NCBI GenBank assembly: GCA_910586975.1
Contig: CAJUKX010000029.1
Location: 1 to 33,777 of the forward strand
Direction of reading: 5' to 3'
Source of the DNA: an uncultured Muribaculaceae bacterium
GTDB lineage: Bacteria; Bacteroidota; Bacteroidia; Bacteroidales; Muribaculaceae
Length of the DNA: 33,777 nt
A program made the translations under genes and the position numbers. The notes beneath the pieces were generated by a model, which was given only the letters and a program-made list of their open reading frames with translations, was not told the origin of the DNA and did not search any database. Shown piece after piece: positions 1 to 5,603 of the stretch; position 1 is the first letter of the stretch; each line of letters starts with the position of its first letter.

Positions 1-2
1 TT

Positions 3-140
3 GTAGGTGAGTACAAGGCCGAGGTTGACCTCACTCCGCTCACCGAGCGTCTTGATAACCTCGAGGCCTTCAAGGACTCGCTCGATTTTATGGACGAGAC
101 CGCCGGTACCGCTCTGGCCACCGAAATCTTCGGCGCGTAA
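3..140 (+). CDS. C-terminal fragment of an unidentified (probably phage) protein
   Basis: The reading frame is open from base 3 to a TAA at 138-140 and encodes the last 45 residues of a gene that begins outside the window. The fragment is acidic and ends in EIFGA. It has no motif I recognise. It lies directly upstream of a tail-like gene on the same strand, so I infer a phage structural or tail-associated protein. This is inference from position only. The GC-rich third positions match the flanks of the next gene and suggest it is a real coding end. Confidence 0.55.
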   Translation, partial: VGEYKAEVDLTPLTERLDNLEAFKDSLDFMDETAGTALATEIFGA

Positions 141-158
141 ATCACAATTGGCCCGTGA

Positions 159-196
159 GGGGCGTGGCTGCTAAGATAGTGCTGTGGCCACGCTCC
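159..196 (+). other. GC-rich hairpin between phage-like genes
   Basis: Bases 159-168 (ending GCGTGGC) pair with 187-196 (starting GCCACGC) over ten positions including one G-U pair, with an 18-nt loop. No U-run follows, so it is not a typical intrinsic terminator. It may stabilise or process the late transcript, or be a weak terminator ahead of the tail-like gene at 234. Confidence 0.4.
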
Positions 197-233
197 CCGC
201 GAGCCTTAACCAATCATCAAAAACAAAGGATAC

Positions 234-1049
234 ATGGCAAAAACCACAAATGACATCGTTACATATCCTGCGCTCAACGGCGCCCTGACCAAGGTTAAAA
301 ACAAGCTGCAGGAGCAGATTAGCAATGCAGCGGGAGGAACTACGGTAACCACCAAAATGCACATCAATGCCTATTATGACAAATTAGGGGCAAGGGTACT
401 TACAGCCATGACAAAGGCAGAATTTGAAGAAGCCCTTAAAGCTGATAAGGTAAGTTTCTATCTGTCTGAGTCCTATTCAACAGGCGTGCCATCGCCAAGC
501 AGTAGGGCTATTGGGTTGGTTGTGTCTCGTACAAGTTATTCAATCTCTATCTTAGTTCCTCCGGAGGTGTATGGCAAATTCCTGTTTATCAAGGTGGCAA
601 ATGGAGCATTCTTGGATACGACAGTGTATTCATGGGAAGATATGAGTGATGTAGACTTTCAGTTGGGTAACAACACCTCCGTAAAAGCATCCGACGGTCT
701 TATCAAGCTGACGCAAGGCAACGCATCGCTCACCATGCAGGACAATGCTATCGCGGCCGACCTCGGCAGCAACACCAGCGTCAATGCCAAAGCCGGCGAA
801 GTGACTCTAAAGCAAGGCGACGCTATGGTGCAGCTCAAAAGCGAGGGAATTCTGCTCAAGCAAGACCTGTCGCGCGTGCAGGTAGCCGGCAACGAGATTC
901 ATGCCGTCATCTGGGAGGGCGAGGCGTCCGAGGTGTATCTGCGCATCGCCCCCGACGGTATATGGATTCGCTCAGGCTTAGTCCAAGAAGGACAGATGCG
1001 TCGGCTCCGTCTCGACAAACTACTCAGCTCCGGATTTTTCGATTGGTAA
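234..1049 (+). CDS. Phage tail fibre/baseplate-like protein with internal repeats
   Basis: This 271-residue protein has no signal peptide. Its N-terminus (residues 1-40) is a predicted amphipathic helix rich in K/Q/N followed by a short Gly/Thr stretch, as seen at the start of many tail fibre or baseplate proteins. Residues of roughly 142-210 contain two copies of a unit of about 33 residues that begins LGNNTSV or LGSNTSV, with alternating polar and hydrophobic residues typical of beta-helical tail-spike stems. The C-terminus is compact and rich in Trp, Ile and Arg. The stretch at about 355-660 has clearly different codon use from both flanks, suggesting an exchanged host-interaction module. 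Position before a PI-PLC-like gene and after another phage-like fragment fits the end of a late operon. No close family was recognised, so the exact role is inferred. Confidence 0.6.
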   Translation: MAKTTNDIVTYPALNGALTKVKNKLQEQISNAAGGTTVTTKMHINAYYDKLGARVLTAMTKAEFEEALKADKVSFYLSESYSTGVPSPSSRAIGLVVSRTSYSISILVPPEVYGKFLFIKVANGAFLDTTVYSWEDMSDVDFQLGNNTSVKASDGLIKLTQGNASLTMQDNAIAADLGSNTSVNAKAGEVTLKQGDAMVQLKSEGILLKQDLSRVQVAGNEIHAVIWEGEASEVYLRIAPDGIWIRSGLVQEGQMRRLRLDKLLSSGFFDW

Positions 1050-1063
1050 AAAAAGCAAAAACT

Positions 1064-1627
1064 ATGGAATCAAAAAACGACAATATCATCATCGGCTCGC
1101 ACAACACCATGAGCTATCTGCCCGTGCGGCATTGGTGGCAGCGCCCACTGCGCGTATTTGCCCGGTGCCAGCGCAAGACTTTGTTAGAGCAGTTGGACTC
1201 AGGCGTCCGAGCCGTTGACATACGCATATATCCCGGTGACAAAGGTAATTGGCATTACGCACACGGTGCGGTGTCATTCGACGGCCCGAATCTTTTTGAG
1301 CTCATCAATATGCTGCCCGATGGCACCATCGTGCGGCTCATACTGGAGCGAAGCAATGAGATGGCCGACAGGGCTTTCCGCTTCCTTTGCTCCTATCTTG
1401 AGCCAACATACCCACACCTTACATTTGTGGGCGGCTACAGTAAGCGTCCGTGGCGCAAGCTATACACATTTAAGTCCGAGCAGACGGGCGACGCCGTGAT
1501 ACACCAACACGTCAGCTCCATGGCCGACGACGCCCGCTGGTACGAGCGCATCCTGCCCATCCTCTACCACCGCCGCCGCGGCCACACCGAGCCACATGAG
1601 GGTATAAATCTATACGACTTCATATAA
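1064..1627 (+). CDS. PI-PLC X-domain-like phosphodiesterase (phage-associated)
   Basis: A 187-residue protein with the hallmark layout of bacterial phosphatidylinositol-specific phospholipase C and related TIM-barrel phosphodiesterases. The GSHNT motif carries the first catalytic His (His13), GVRAVDIRIY gives the Asp52/Arg54 pair, and AHG gives the second catalytic His (His67). The barrel is short compared with secreted PI-PLCs of about 300 residues. There is no signal peptide, so export would need phage lysis or incorporation in a virion. I chose ATG 1064 because it starts 14 nt after the previous stop and places the first motif at the N-terminus; an upstream extension would overlap the tail gene. 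A substrate cannot be read from the sequence: cleavage of phospholipid or glycolipid head groups is the family activity, and a role in host envelope attack or virion attachment is inference. Confidence 0.7.
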   Translation: MESKNDNIIIGSHNTMSYLPVRHWWQRPLRVFARCQRKTLLEQLDSGVRAVDIRIYPGDKGNWHYAHGAVSFDGPNLFELINMLPDGTIVRLILERSNEMADRAFRFLCSYLEPTYPHLTFVGGYSKRPWRKLYTFKSEQTGDAVIHQHVSSMADDARWYERILPILYHRRRGHTEPHEGINLYDFI

Positions 1628-1666
1628 GCTTTTTTCATGATTTTTTGGTTTATTAAGAGTGATTGC

Positions 1667-1694
1667 AACCACCTGTCCGGGAGGATCGGTGGTT
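1667..1694 (+). terminator. Possible terminator after the phage late genes
   Basis: AACCACC at 1667-1673 pairs with GGTGGTT at 1688-1694, and TCC/GGA can extend the stem inward. The following bases are AT-rich but lack a clean U-run, so termination efficiency is doubtful. It separates the PI-PLC-like gene from the separately promoted unit at 1835. Confidence 0.4.
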
Positions 1695-1730
1695 ATTTAC
1701 ATTAAAAATCGTTAAATCTAAAATAATTTT

Positions 1731-1748
1731 TGCGGTATATATACCACA
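1731..1748. promoter_or_regulatory. Candidate operator palindrome over the -33 region
   Basis: GGTATATATACC at 1734-1745 is a perfect 12-bp palindrome, and outer TG/CA pairs at 1731-1732 and 1747-1748 extend it to 18 bp with one unpaired base on each side. It sits where the -33 element of the promoter with -7 box at 1765-1772 should be. A repressor bound here would block initiation. The XRE-type protein encoded at 2133 is the natural candidate for autoregulation; this link is inference. Confidence 0.5.
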
Positions 1749-1764
1749 ATTCAAAATAATTTGT

Positions 1765-1772
1765 TAACTTTG
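1765..1772 (+). promoter_or_regulatory. Bacteroidota -7 box TAACTTTG
   Basis: TAACTTTG matches the TAnnTTTG -7 consensus of the Bacteroidota primary sigma factor. No TTTG lies at the expected -33 position, which is instead occupied by a palindrome. Transcription would start near 1779, giving an untranslated leader of about 55 nt for the gene at 1835. Confidence 0.6.
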
Positions 1773-1834
1773 CATCGTAAACATAACACAACCTCAAACG
1801 GTGGGGGCAACACCTAAAATACCGCACTACAGAC

Positions 1835-2122
1835 ATGACACGCAACGAAATCATCAACAACGTAATCAATTTTGGCGGAGTAGCAACTTACAACTCAGAC
1901 CCCTTTGCCATCGAAGACGCAACAGACAGCGTGGTAGCCGAAATCGAAAACGCTGATGAACTTATCTGCCACGAACCCGCTACCACCGACACAAACGACT
2001 GGAGCGTAATGTGTGCTCAGCTCGACCTCGGCGAAGCTTCTGAAGTATCGCGCATCTACGAAATCCGCGAAGCCGGTGCAAGCTGCATGATGTTTGCAAT
2101 CGCATCCGATTACGCATTTTAA
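1835..2122 (+). CDS. Small, highly acidic hypothetical protein
   Basis: A 95-residue protein that I do not recognise. By hand count it has 18 Asp/Glu, three Arg and no Lys, so it is strongly negatively charged. It has three Cys, all in the second half (an ICH, an MC and an SCMM context). It lacks a signal peptide or membrane segment. It has its own promoter and is followed after 10 nt by the Cas8c-like/HTH gene at 2133, so the two are probably co-transcribed. Acidic small proteins beside an HTH gene are typical of anti-CRISPR and other phage inhibitor loci, some of which mimic DNA. That role is inference. A toxin-antitoxin partner is possible but it resembles no toxin family known to me. Confidence 0.7.
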   Translation: MTRNEIINNVINFGGVATYNSDPFAIEDATDSVVAEIENADELICHEPATTDTNDWSVMCAQLDLGEASEVSRIYEIREAGASCMMFAIASDYAF

Positions 2123-2132
2123 TCCCCATATA

Positions 2133-2636
2133 ATGACAAACATAGAATCCTACAACCTCGGGCGGCTTATAGCCGTCATCGAGGTTTGTGTTGACACACC
2201 TGCCGACTTCGTCGGTATGGCCATACAGAACCCTTTGCAAAAGCTTGTACCGCTATTTATTCAAGCTGCCAAGCAGGAATCTGCTAACAACGAGAGCGAG
2301 TACAACCACCTCATTACGGCAATAGTCAACAATATACCGCCCACGTTTCCGGCTCGCCTTAGCCCGACCGAAGCAACTCAGGCATGGATGGGCTACCATA
2401 AGCAGCGCACACGCATAGCCGACCCCAAGATAATCCGAACCGAGATAGGTACCAAAATCCGCAATGCTCGCGAAGCCGCCGCCCTGAGCCAGCAACAGCT
2501 CGCCGACCTCGCCGGCATAGACCGTACAAATGTAGCAAAAATCGAAACAGGGCGTTACAACGTCACCCTCGAAACACTCTCACGTATATGCACTGCCATG
2601 GGCCTTAACCTCGACCTCATAGCCCCGGAAGCATAA
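2133..2636 (+). CDS. Cas8c/Csd1 C-terminal (Cas11c-like) domain fused to XRE HTH
   Basis: A 167-residue two-domain protein. Residues 6-95 follow the pattern of the C-terminal part of type I-C Cas8c (Csd1): YNLGRLIAVIE at 7-17, NPLQKLVPLF at 33-42, then FPARLS at 72-77 and GYHKQR at 87-92, corresponding to the family's GRLFAVLE, PxxVFPRLLRL, FPxxLS and GYYHQR. In type I-C systems this part is also made separately as Cas11c by internal initiation. Residues 102-160 are a cro/C1-type helix-turn-helix (LSQQQLADLAGIDRTNVAKIE). The start ATG 2133 was preferred over 2094, which lies within the upstream gene. No other cas gene is present. The fusion suggests a phage-borne Cas subunit mimic that also represses its own promoter. 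The domain match is from memory of the family; function is inference. Confidence 0.75.
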   Translation: MTNIESYNLGRLIAVIEVCVDTPADFVGMAIQNPLQKLVPLFIQAAKQESANNESEYNHLITAIVNNIPPTFPARLSPTEATQAWMGYHKQRTRIADPKIIRTEIGTKIRNAREAAALSQQQLADLAGIDRTNVAKIETGRYNVTLETLSRICTAMGLNLDLIAPEA

Positions 2637-2656
2637 CAACGACATACATAACAACT

Positions 2657-2697
2657 TACAGCAAGAGGACGCATTAAATGTGCGTCCTCTTGCTGTA
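2657..2697. terminator. Strong bidirectional-type terminator hairpin
   Basis: Bases 2657-2673 pair perfectly with 2681-2697 (17 bp) around a 7-nt loop. The stem core is GCAAGAGGACGCA. The downstream side is AT-rich rather than a pure U-run. It closes the acidic-protein/HTH unit. Confidence 0.75.
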
Positions 2698-2730
2698 TTA
2701 ATACCATTAATACCATTAATACCATTAAAA
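2697..2730. repeat. 9-bp tandem repeat, three copies plus a partial
   Basis: ATTAATACC occurs at 2697-2705, 2706-2714 and 2715-2723 with a fourth truncated copy (ATTAAAA) to 2730. The array follows directly on the terminator hairpin and is followed by a second small hairpin. It is too short and regular for a CRISPR array. It could be replication slippage or protein binding sites at the element boundary. Confidence 0.8.
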
Positions 2731-2746
2731 CGGCATTAAAATGCCG
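2731..2746. repeat. Small perfect hairpin CGGCATT-AA-AATGCCG
   Basis: A 7-bp perfect stem with a 2-base centre. It lies next to the 9-bp repeats, in the gene-free stretch 2637-2965. No function can be assigned. Confidence 0.6.
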
Positions 2747-2795
2747 CCCGAATAATAGATTATGAGTTGTAAAGGGGATGTATCCCGGAGGTCGT

Positions 2796-2847
2796 TTCGT
2801 TTTTTATTTTTAAACGCTTCGTTTCCCAAGCCCCTAACATTTCGTTT
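2796..2847 (+). repeat. Three phased TTCGTTT repeats in a gene-free stretch
   Basis: TTCGTTT occurs at 2796-2802, 2818-2824 and 2841-2847, spaced 22 and 23 bp, about two helical turns. Apart from these, the hairpins and the purT promoter, the 2637-2965 region shows nothing; the short open frames there lack coding character. The phasing suggests protein binding, for example arm sites of an element integrase, but chance is not excluded. Confidence 0.35.
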
Positions 2848-2924
2848 TGCGGATTACACATGCACAATAAGGACCCGTAACCAAAAGTTGCCGCCGACTT
2901 ATCATATATTTCATAAATTTTGGC

Positions 2925-2932
2925 TAACTTTG
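2925..2932 (+). promoter_or_regulatory. -7 box TAACTTTG of purT
   Basis: A perfect TAnnTTTG box 33 nt ahead of the purT start codon. A canonical TTTG at -33 is not visible. Confidence 0.6.
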
Positions 2933-2965
2933 CACTGTCAAAAACAACATTCATCATAAACTAAT

Positions 2966-4156
2966 ATGGCAAAAATCGGTTCGGTTATGACACCCGTTGG
3001 GTGCAAGGCCCTGTTGCTTGGCAGTGGCGAATTAGGTAAAGAAGTTGCAATTGAGCTTCAGCGTCTTGGAGTTGAAGTCATAGCATGCGACAAATATGAA
3101 GGTGCTCCGGCCATGCAGGTAGCACACCGCGACTATGTTTTCAACATGCTTAACGCAGACGAGTTGACACAGGTGGTAAAAGATGAACGTCCCGACCGTA
3201 TCATCCCTGAAGTCGAAGCTATTGCCACTCCGGCACTTGTAGCACTTGAGAAAGAGGGCTTCAGAGTGACTCCCACAGCCCGCGCGGCTTACCTTACCAT
3301 GAACCGCGAGGGTATTCGCCGACTTGCCGCAGAAGAGCTGGGTCTGCCCACGTCACCCTATCGTTTTGCCGACACTTACGAGGATTTCTGCAAAGCCATC
3401 GAGGAGGTAGGTATACCTTGCGTAGTGAAGCCCGTGATGAGCTCGTCGGGCCACGGACAGACCACCATCAAGAATGCTGACCAGATTGACAAGGCATGGC
3501 ACGAAGCACAGGAAGGCGGACGCGCCGGTGCCGGACGTGTAATTGTTGAAGGTTTTGTGGATTTCGATTACGAAATCACCCTGCTCACAGTTCGCTCGGT
3601 AAGCGGTACCACCTATTGCGAACCCATAGGCCACATACAGGTTGAAGGCGACTACCGCCAGTCATGGCAGCCTCAGCCCATGACCCCCACCGCGCTCCAA
3701 AAAGCGCAGGAAATAGCCCACAAGATAACCGAAGCTCTGGGCGGTCACGGCATATTTGGCGTTGAACTGTTTATCAAGGGTGATGACGTTATTTTCAGCG
3801 AAGTATCGCCCCGACCCCACGACACCGGTATGGTGACAATGATATCTCAGGACATGAGCGAATTTGCCCTGCACGCACGCGCACTGCTCGACCTTCCCGT
3901 TCCTGCAATCCGCTTCTATGGCCCCTCGGCATCAATGGCCATTGTAGTTGAAGGCGACACAGACAAAATAGAAATGGACAATCTCGACGCCGTACTCGAA
4001 GAACCCGGCGTACAGGTACGCATTTTCGGCAAACCCGAAATCAAGGGACACCGCCGCATGGGTGTGTTGCTGGCTACCGACGAAAGCGTGGATGCAGCAC
4101 TTGCCAAAGTACAGCGTGCATACGATAAACTCAAAATTAACGTTCTTCCCCGCTGA
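2966..4156 (+). CDS. purT: Formate-dependent phosphoribosylglycinamide formyltransferase
   Basis: PurT joins formate to 5'-phosphoribosyl-glycinamide with ATP hydrolysis, step three of purine synthesis, and so replaces the folate-dependent PurN reaction. The 396-residue length is normal. The N-terminal domain has GSGELGKE at residues 19-26, followed by the PEIEAIAT-like stretch (PEVEAIATPAL). The ATP-grasp domain shows TMNREGIRRLAAEELGLPTS, KPVMSSSGHGQT and the near-invariant EVSPRPHDTGMVTMIS. The protein resembles E. coli PurT along its whole length. It is the first chromosomal housekeeping gene after the phage-like region, has its own -7 box, and is followed one base later by a small gene that is probably translationally coupled. 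Confidence 0.97.
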   Translation: MAKIGSVMTPVGCKALLLGSGELGKEVAIELQRLGVEVIACDKYEGAPAMQVAHRDYVFNMLNADELTQVVKDERPDRIIPEVEAIATPALVALEKEGFRVTPTARAAYLTMNREGIRRLAAEELGLPTSPYRFADTYEDFCKAIEEVGIPCVVKPVMSSSGHGQTTIKNADQIDKAWHEAQEGGRAGAGRVIVEGFVDFDYEITLLTVRSVSGTTYCEPIGHIQVEGDYRQSWQPQPMTPTALQKAQEIAHKITEALGGHGIFGVELFIKGDDVIFSEVSPRPHDTGMVTMISQDMSEFALHARALLDLPVPAIRFYGPSASMAIVVEGDTDKIEMDNLDAVLEEPGVQVRIFGKPEIKGHRRMGVLLATDESVDAALAKVQRAYDKLKINVLPR

Positions 4157-4157
4157 T

Positions 4158-4502
4158 ATGGCCGACATAAACCGCATAACTCTGATGATAAAGGTGGAGG
4201 ATGTGGCTCGCGCCGACATCATGATCACACCGGAACGCACTTATTACCGCTTTGCAACCGACGCATCAATAGAAGATGGCGAACTCGCGGCAGTAGAGAA
4301 CTTCAACAACGTGGTATCAAAGCTGATAGATGCAGCAATACCACTCGACGACGAAAGACCGCTGCCCGAAAATGTAAAGTTGCAGGTATTTGTAAACAAC
4401 CGGCTTTCGCCTGAAAAGCCTACCGAGGAGAGTCTAAGGCGAGTAATAAACGCAGTAGCACCTTTATCTCCGGAGTTTTCGTTTATTGAAGGATTTAAAT
4501 AA
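4158..4502 (+). CDS. Small hypothetical protein coupled to purT
   Basis: A 114-residue protein not recognised. The ATG at 4158 lies one base after the purT stop, so the two are co-transcribed and probably coupled. The N-terminal half looks like alternating beta strands (INRITLMIKVEDV, YYRFATD), the middle is a helix (VENFNNVVSKLIDAAI), and the rest again strand-rich; there is no signal peptide, Cys pair or membrane segment. A start at 4062 in the same frame would lie well inside purT and is unlikely. A link to purine metabolism is suggested only by position. Confidence 0.8.
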   Translation: MADINRITLMIKVEDVARADIMITPERTYYRFATDASIEDGELAAVENFNNVVSKLIDAAIPLDDERPLPENVKLQVFVNNRLSPEKPTEESLRRVINAVAPLSPEFSFIEGFK

Positions 4503-4504
4503 TT

Positions 4505-4563
4505 TACAGTAATAAAATATCGGGATATGACATTGAATCATATCCCGATATTTTATTACTGTA
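4505..4563. terminator. Bidirectional terminator, 26-bp perfect stem
   Basis: Bases 4505-4530 pair perfectly with 4538-4563 around a 7-nt loop. The outer part is A/T-only, giving a U-run in both directions, and the GC core is ATCGGGAT. It serves both the purT transcript and the convergent outer-membrane gene ending at 4575. Confidence 0.9.
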
Positions 4564-4574
4564 TTTAGTACGTA

Positions 4575-5171
4575 TCAGAACAACCAGGCGGCTGTCACAG
4601 TCCAGTATCTGTTTTTACCGTTAATATTGGCATTTTCGTTGGAAAGATGGAATACATCAAGAGCCTTTGACATACCCACAGCGTATGAGGCACTGAGCTG
4701 AAGGTGGTTTATAAGCTCAATACCGAAACCGAAATTCCATGCCGTATCTGATTTCTTATTTACAAAATCGGAGAAAAAGCGGCGCGAAGTGAGGAATGAG
4801 AAGCTGGGGCCGGTAAACACGTAGGGCTTAAGTATGTTACCCAGCAAGGGCAGGCCCAATTTATATTTAAGGTTTACGGGAATCTCGATATAATCGGCAT
4901 TTACCTCAGTACGTTGGTCATCAGTGAATGTTGCCGAACGGCGCACATACATCACCGACGCATCGAAACCGAATCCCAGACCGGGAATCATAAATTCAGC
5001 CTGCAAACCTCCGGTAAATCCGGCACGATTGTCTTCTTGAAACACATCCTTGTTGAAGTGGAGCGAGTTGACATCCACACCAAGGCGCGGACCAATCTTG
5101 AATTGAGCCATTGCAGGCAGCATTACCATTAATGCTATGGCAATAGCCATAAAGCGTTTTGTAAATTTCAT
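4575..5171 (-). CDS. Outer membrane beta-barrel protein
   Basis: A 198-residue exported protein. Residues 1-22 are a classical signal peptide (KFTKRF followed by a hydrophobic core ending AMA). The mature part begins FKIGPRLGVDVNSL, typical of the Bacteroidota outer-membrane beta-barrel/porin family domain (PF13568-like), with amphipathic strands such as GFGFDASVMYVRR, YIEIPVNLKYKLG and YVFTGPSFSFL, and a terminal aromatic (WLF). This size fits an 8-stranded barrel. The substrate or partner is unknown. It is divergent from the SufT-like gene and shares the terminator hairpin with the purT unit. Confidence 0.9.
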   Translation of the reverse strand: MKFTKRFMAIAIALMVMLPAMAQFKIGPRLGVDVNSLHFNKDVFQEDNRAGFTGGLQAEFMIPGLGFGFDASVMYVRRSATFTDDQRTEVNADYIEIPVNLKYKLGLPLLGNILKPYVFTGPSFSFLTSRRFFSDFVNKKSDTAWNFGFGIELINHLQLSASYAVGMSKALDVFHLSNENANINGKNRYWTVTAAWLF

Positions 5172-5200
5172 AATTTAATATGTCAAATGTTATTTTTTTG

Positions 5201-5232
5201 CGAAGTTAGCAATTATTCCCGATATTCCGCAA
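5201..5232 (-). promoter_or_regulatory. Promoter of the outer-membrane gene
   Basis: On the minus strand a near-consensus -7 box TAACTTCG (complement of 5201-5208) follows ATTG (complement of 5229-5232) after 21 nt, close to the TTTG-N19-21-TAnnTTTG arrangement with one mismatch in each element. Confidence 0.5.
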
Positions 5233-5240
5233 TAATTTCT

Positions 5241-5248
5241 TATCTTTG
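5241..5248 (+). promoter_or_regulatory. -7 box TATCTTTG of the SufT-like/lpxH unit
   Basis: A perfect TAnnTTTG box 30 nt before the ATG at 5279. It lies back to back with the minus-strand promoter of the outer-membrane gene. Confidence 0.6.
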
Positions 5249-5278
5249 CAATGTTTTAAGAAAAAAACAACAAGAACT

Positions 5279-5599
5279 ATGACTCAGGAAGAAAAACTCA
5301 AGATAGAAGAGAAAATTGTAGAATACCTCCGTACGGTTGTCGACCCCGAAATCGCCGTTGACATTTATTCATTGGGACTTGTGTACAAGATTGACCTTGC
5401 CGACGACGGTGCGCTCAACATCGACATGACACTTACCGCGCCCAACTGTCCCATGGCCGACTTCATCATGGAAGATGTCCATCAAAAAATGAACAGCATA
5501 AAGGGTGTGACTTCGGTAAACGTGAATCTCGTCTATGAACCTGAGTGGACCAAAGACATGATGAGCGACGAGGCAAAGCTCGAGTTAGGTTTCATGTAA
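5279..5599 (+). CDS. MIP18/DUF59-family Fe-S assembly protein (SufT-like)
   Basis: A 106-residue single-domain MIP18 (DUF59) protein. The family helps mature iron-sulfur proteins in the cytoplasm. Visible hallmarks are VVDPEI at 20-25, the central DIYSLGLVYKI strand-turn, and TLTAPNCPMAD around residues 51-61 with the conserved Cys57. I chose ATG 5279 because an upstream in-frame start at 5246 would lie on top of the -7 box. The gene is followed after 4 nt by lpxH, so they are co-transcribed. Whether it is the true functional SufT cannot be told, because no suf genes are in the window. Confidence 0.9.
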   Translation: MTQEEKLKIEEKIVEYLRTVVDPEIAVDIYSLGLVYKIDLADDGALNIDMTLTAPNCPMADFIMEDVHQKMNSIKGVTSVNVNLVYEPEWTKDMMSDEAKLELGFM

Positions 5600-5603
5600 T
5601 CTA

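Noticed and set aside
234..1627. Diversity-generating retroelement target
   Set aside because: No reverse transcriptase gene and no template/variable repeat pair were seen; the changed centre of the tail gene is a block, not scattered adenine-site variation. Parts outside the window cannot be judged.
2133..2636. Remnant of a real type I-C CRISPR-Cas locus
   Set aside because: Only the C-terminal domain is present, it is fused to an HTH, the frame is intact, and neither cas5, cas7, cas3 nor an array is in the window.
1835..2636. Classical HigBA or other toxin-antitoxin pair
   Set aside because: The first protein has no RelE/HigB-like basic character and the second has an extra Cas8c-like domain; not excluded experimentally, but less fitting.
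2697..2730. Tandem repeat as a CRISPR array
   Set aside because: The unit is 9 bp, repeats are contiguous with no spacers, and no adaptation gene is near.
2760..2959. Two opposing 65-codon open frames before purT
   Set aside because: They cover the same bases on both strands, overlap the purT promoter, and show no family, signal or start context.
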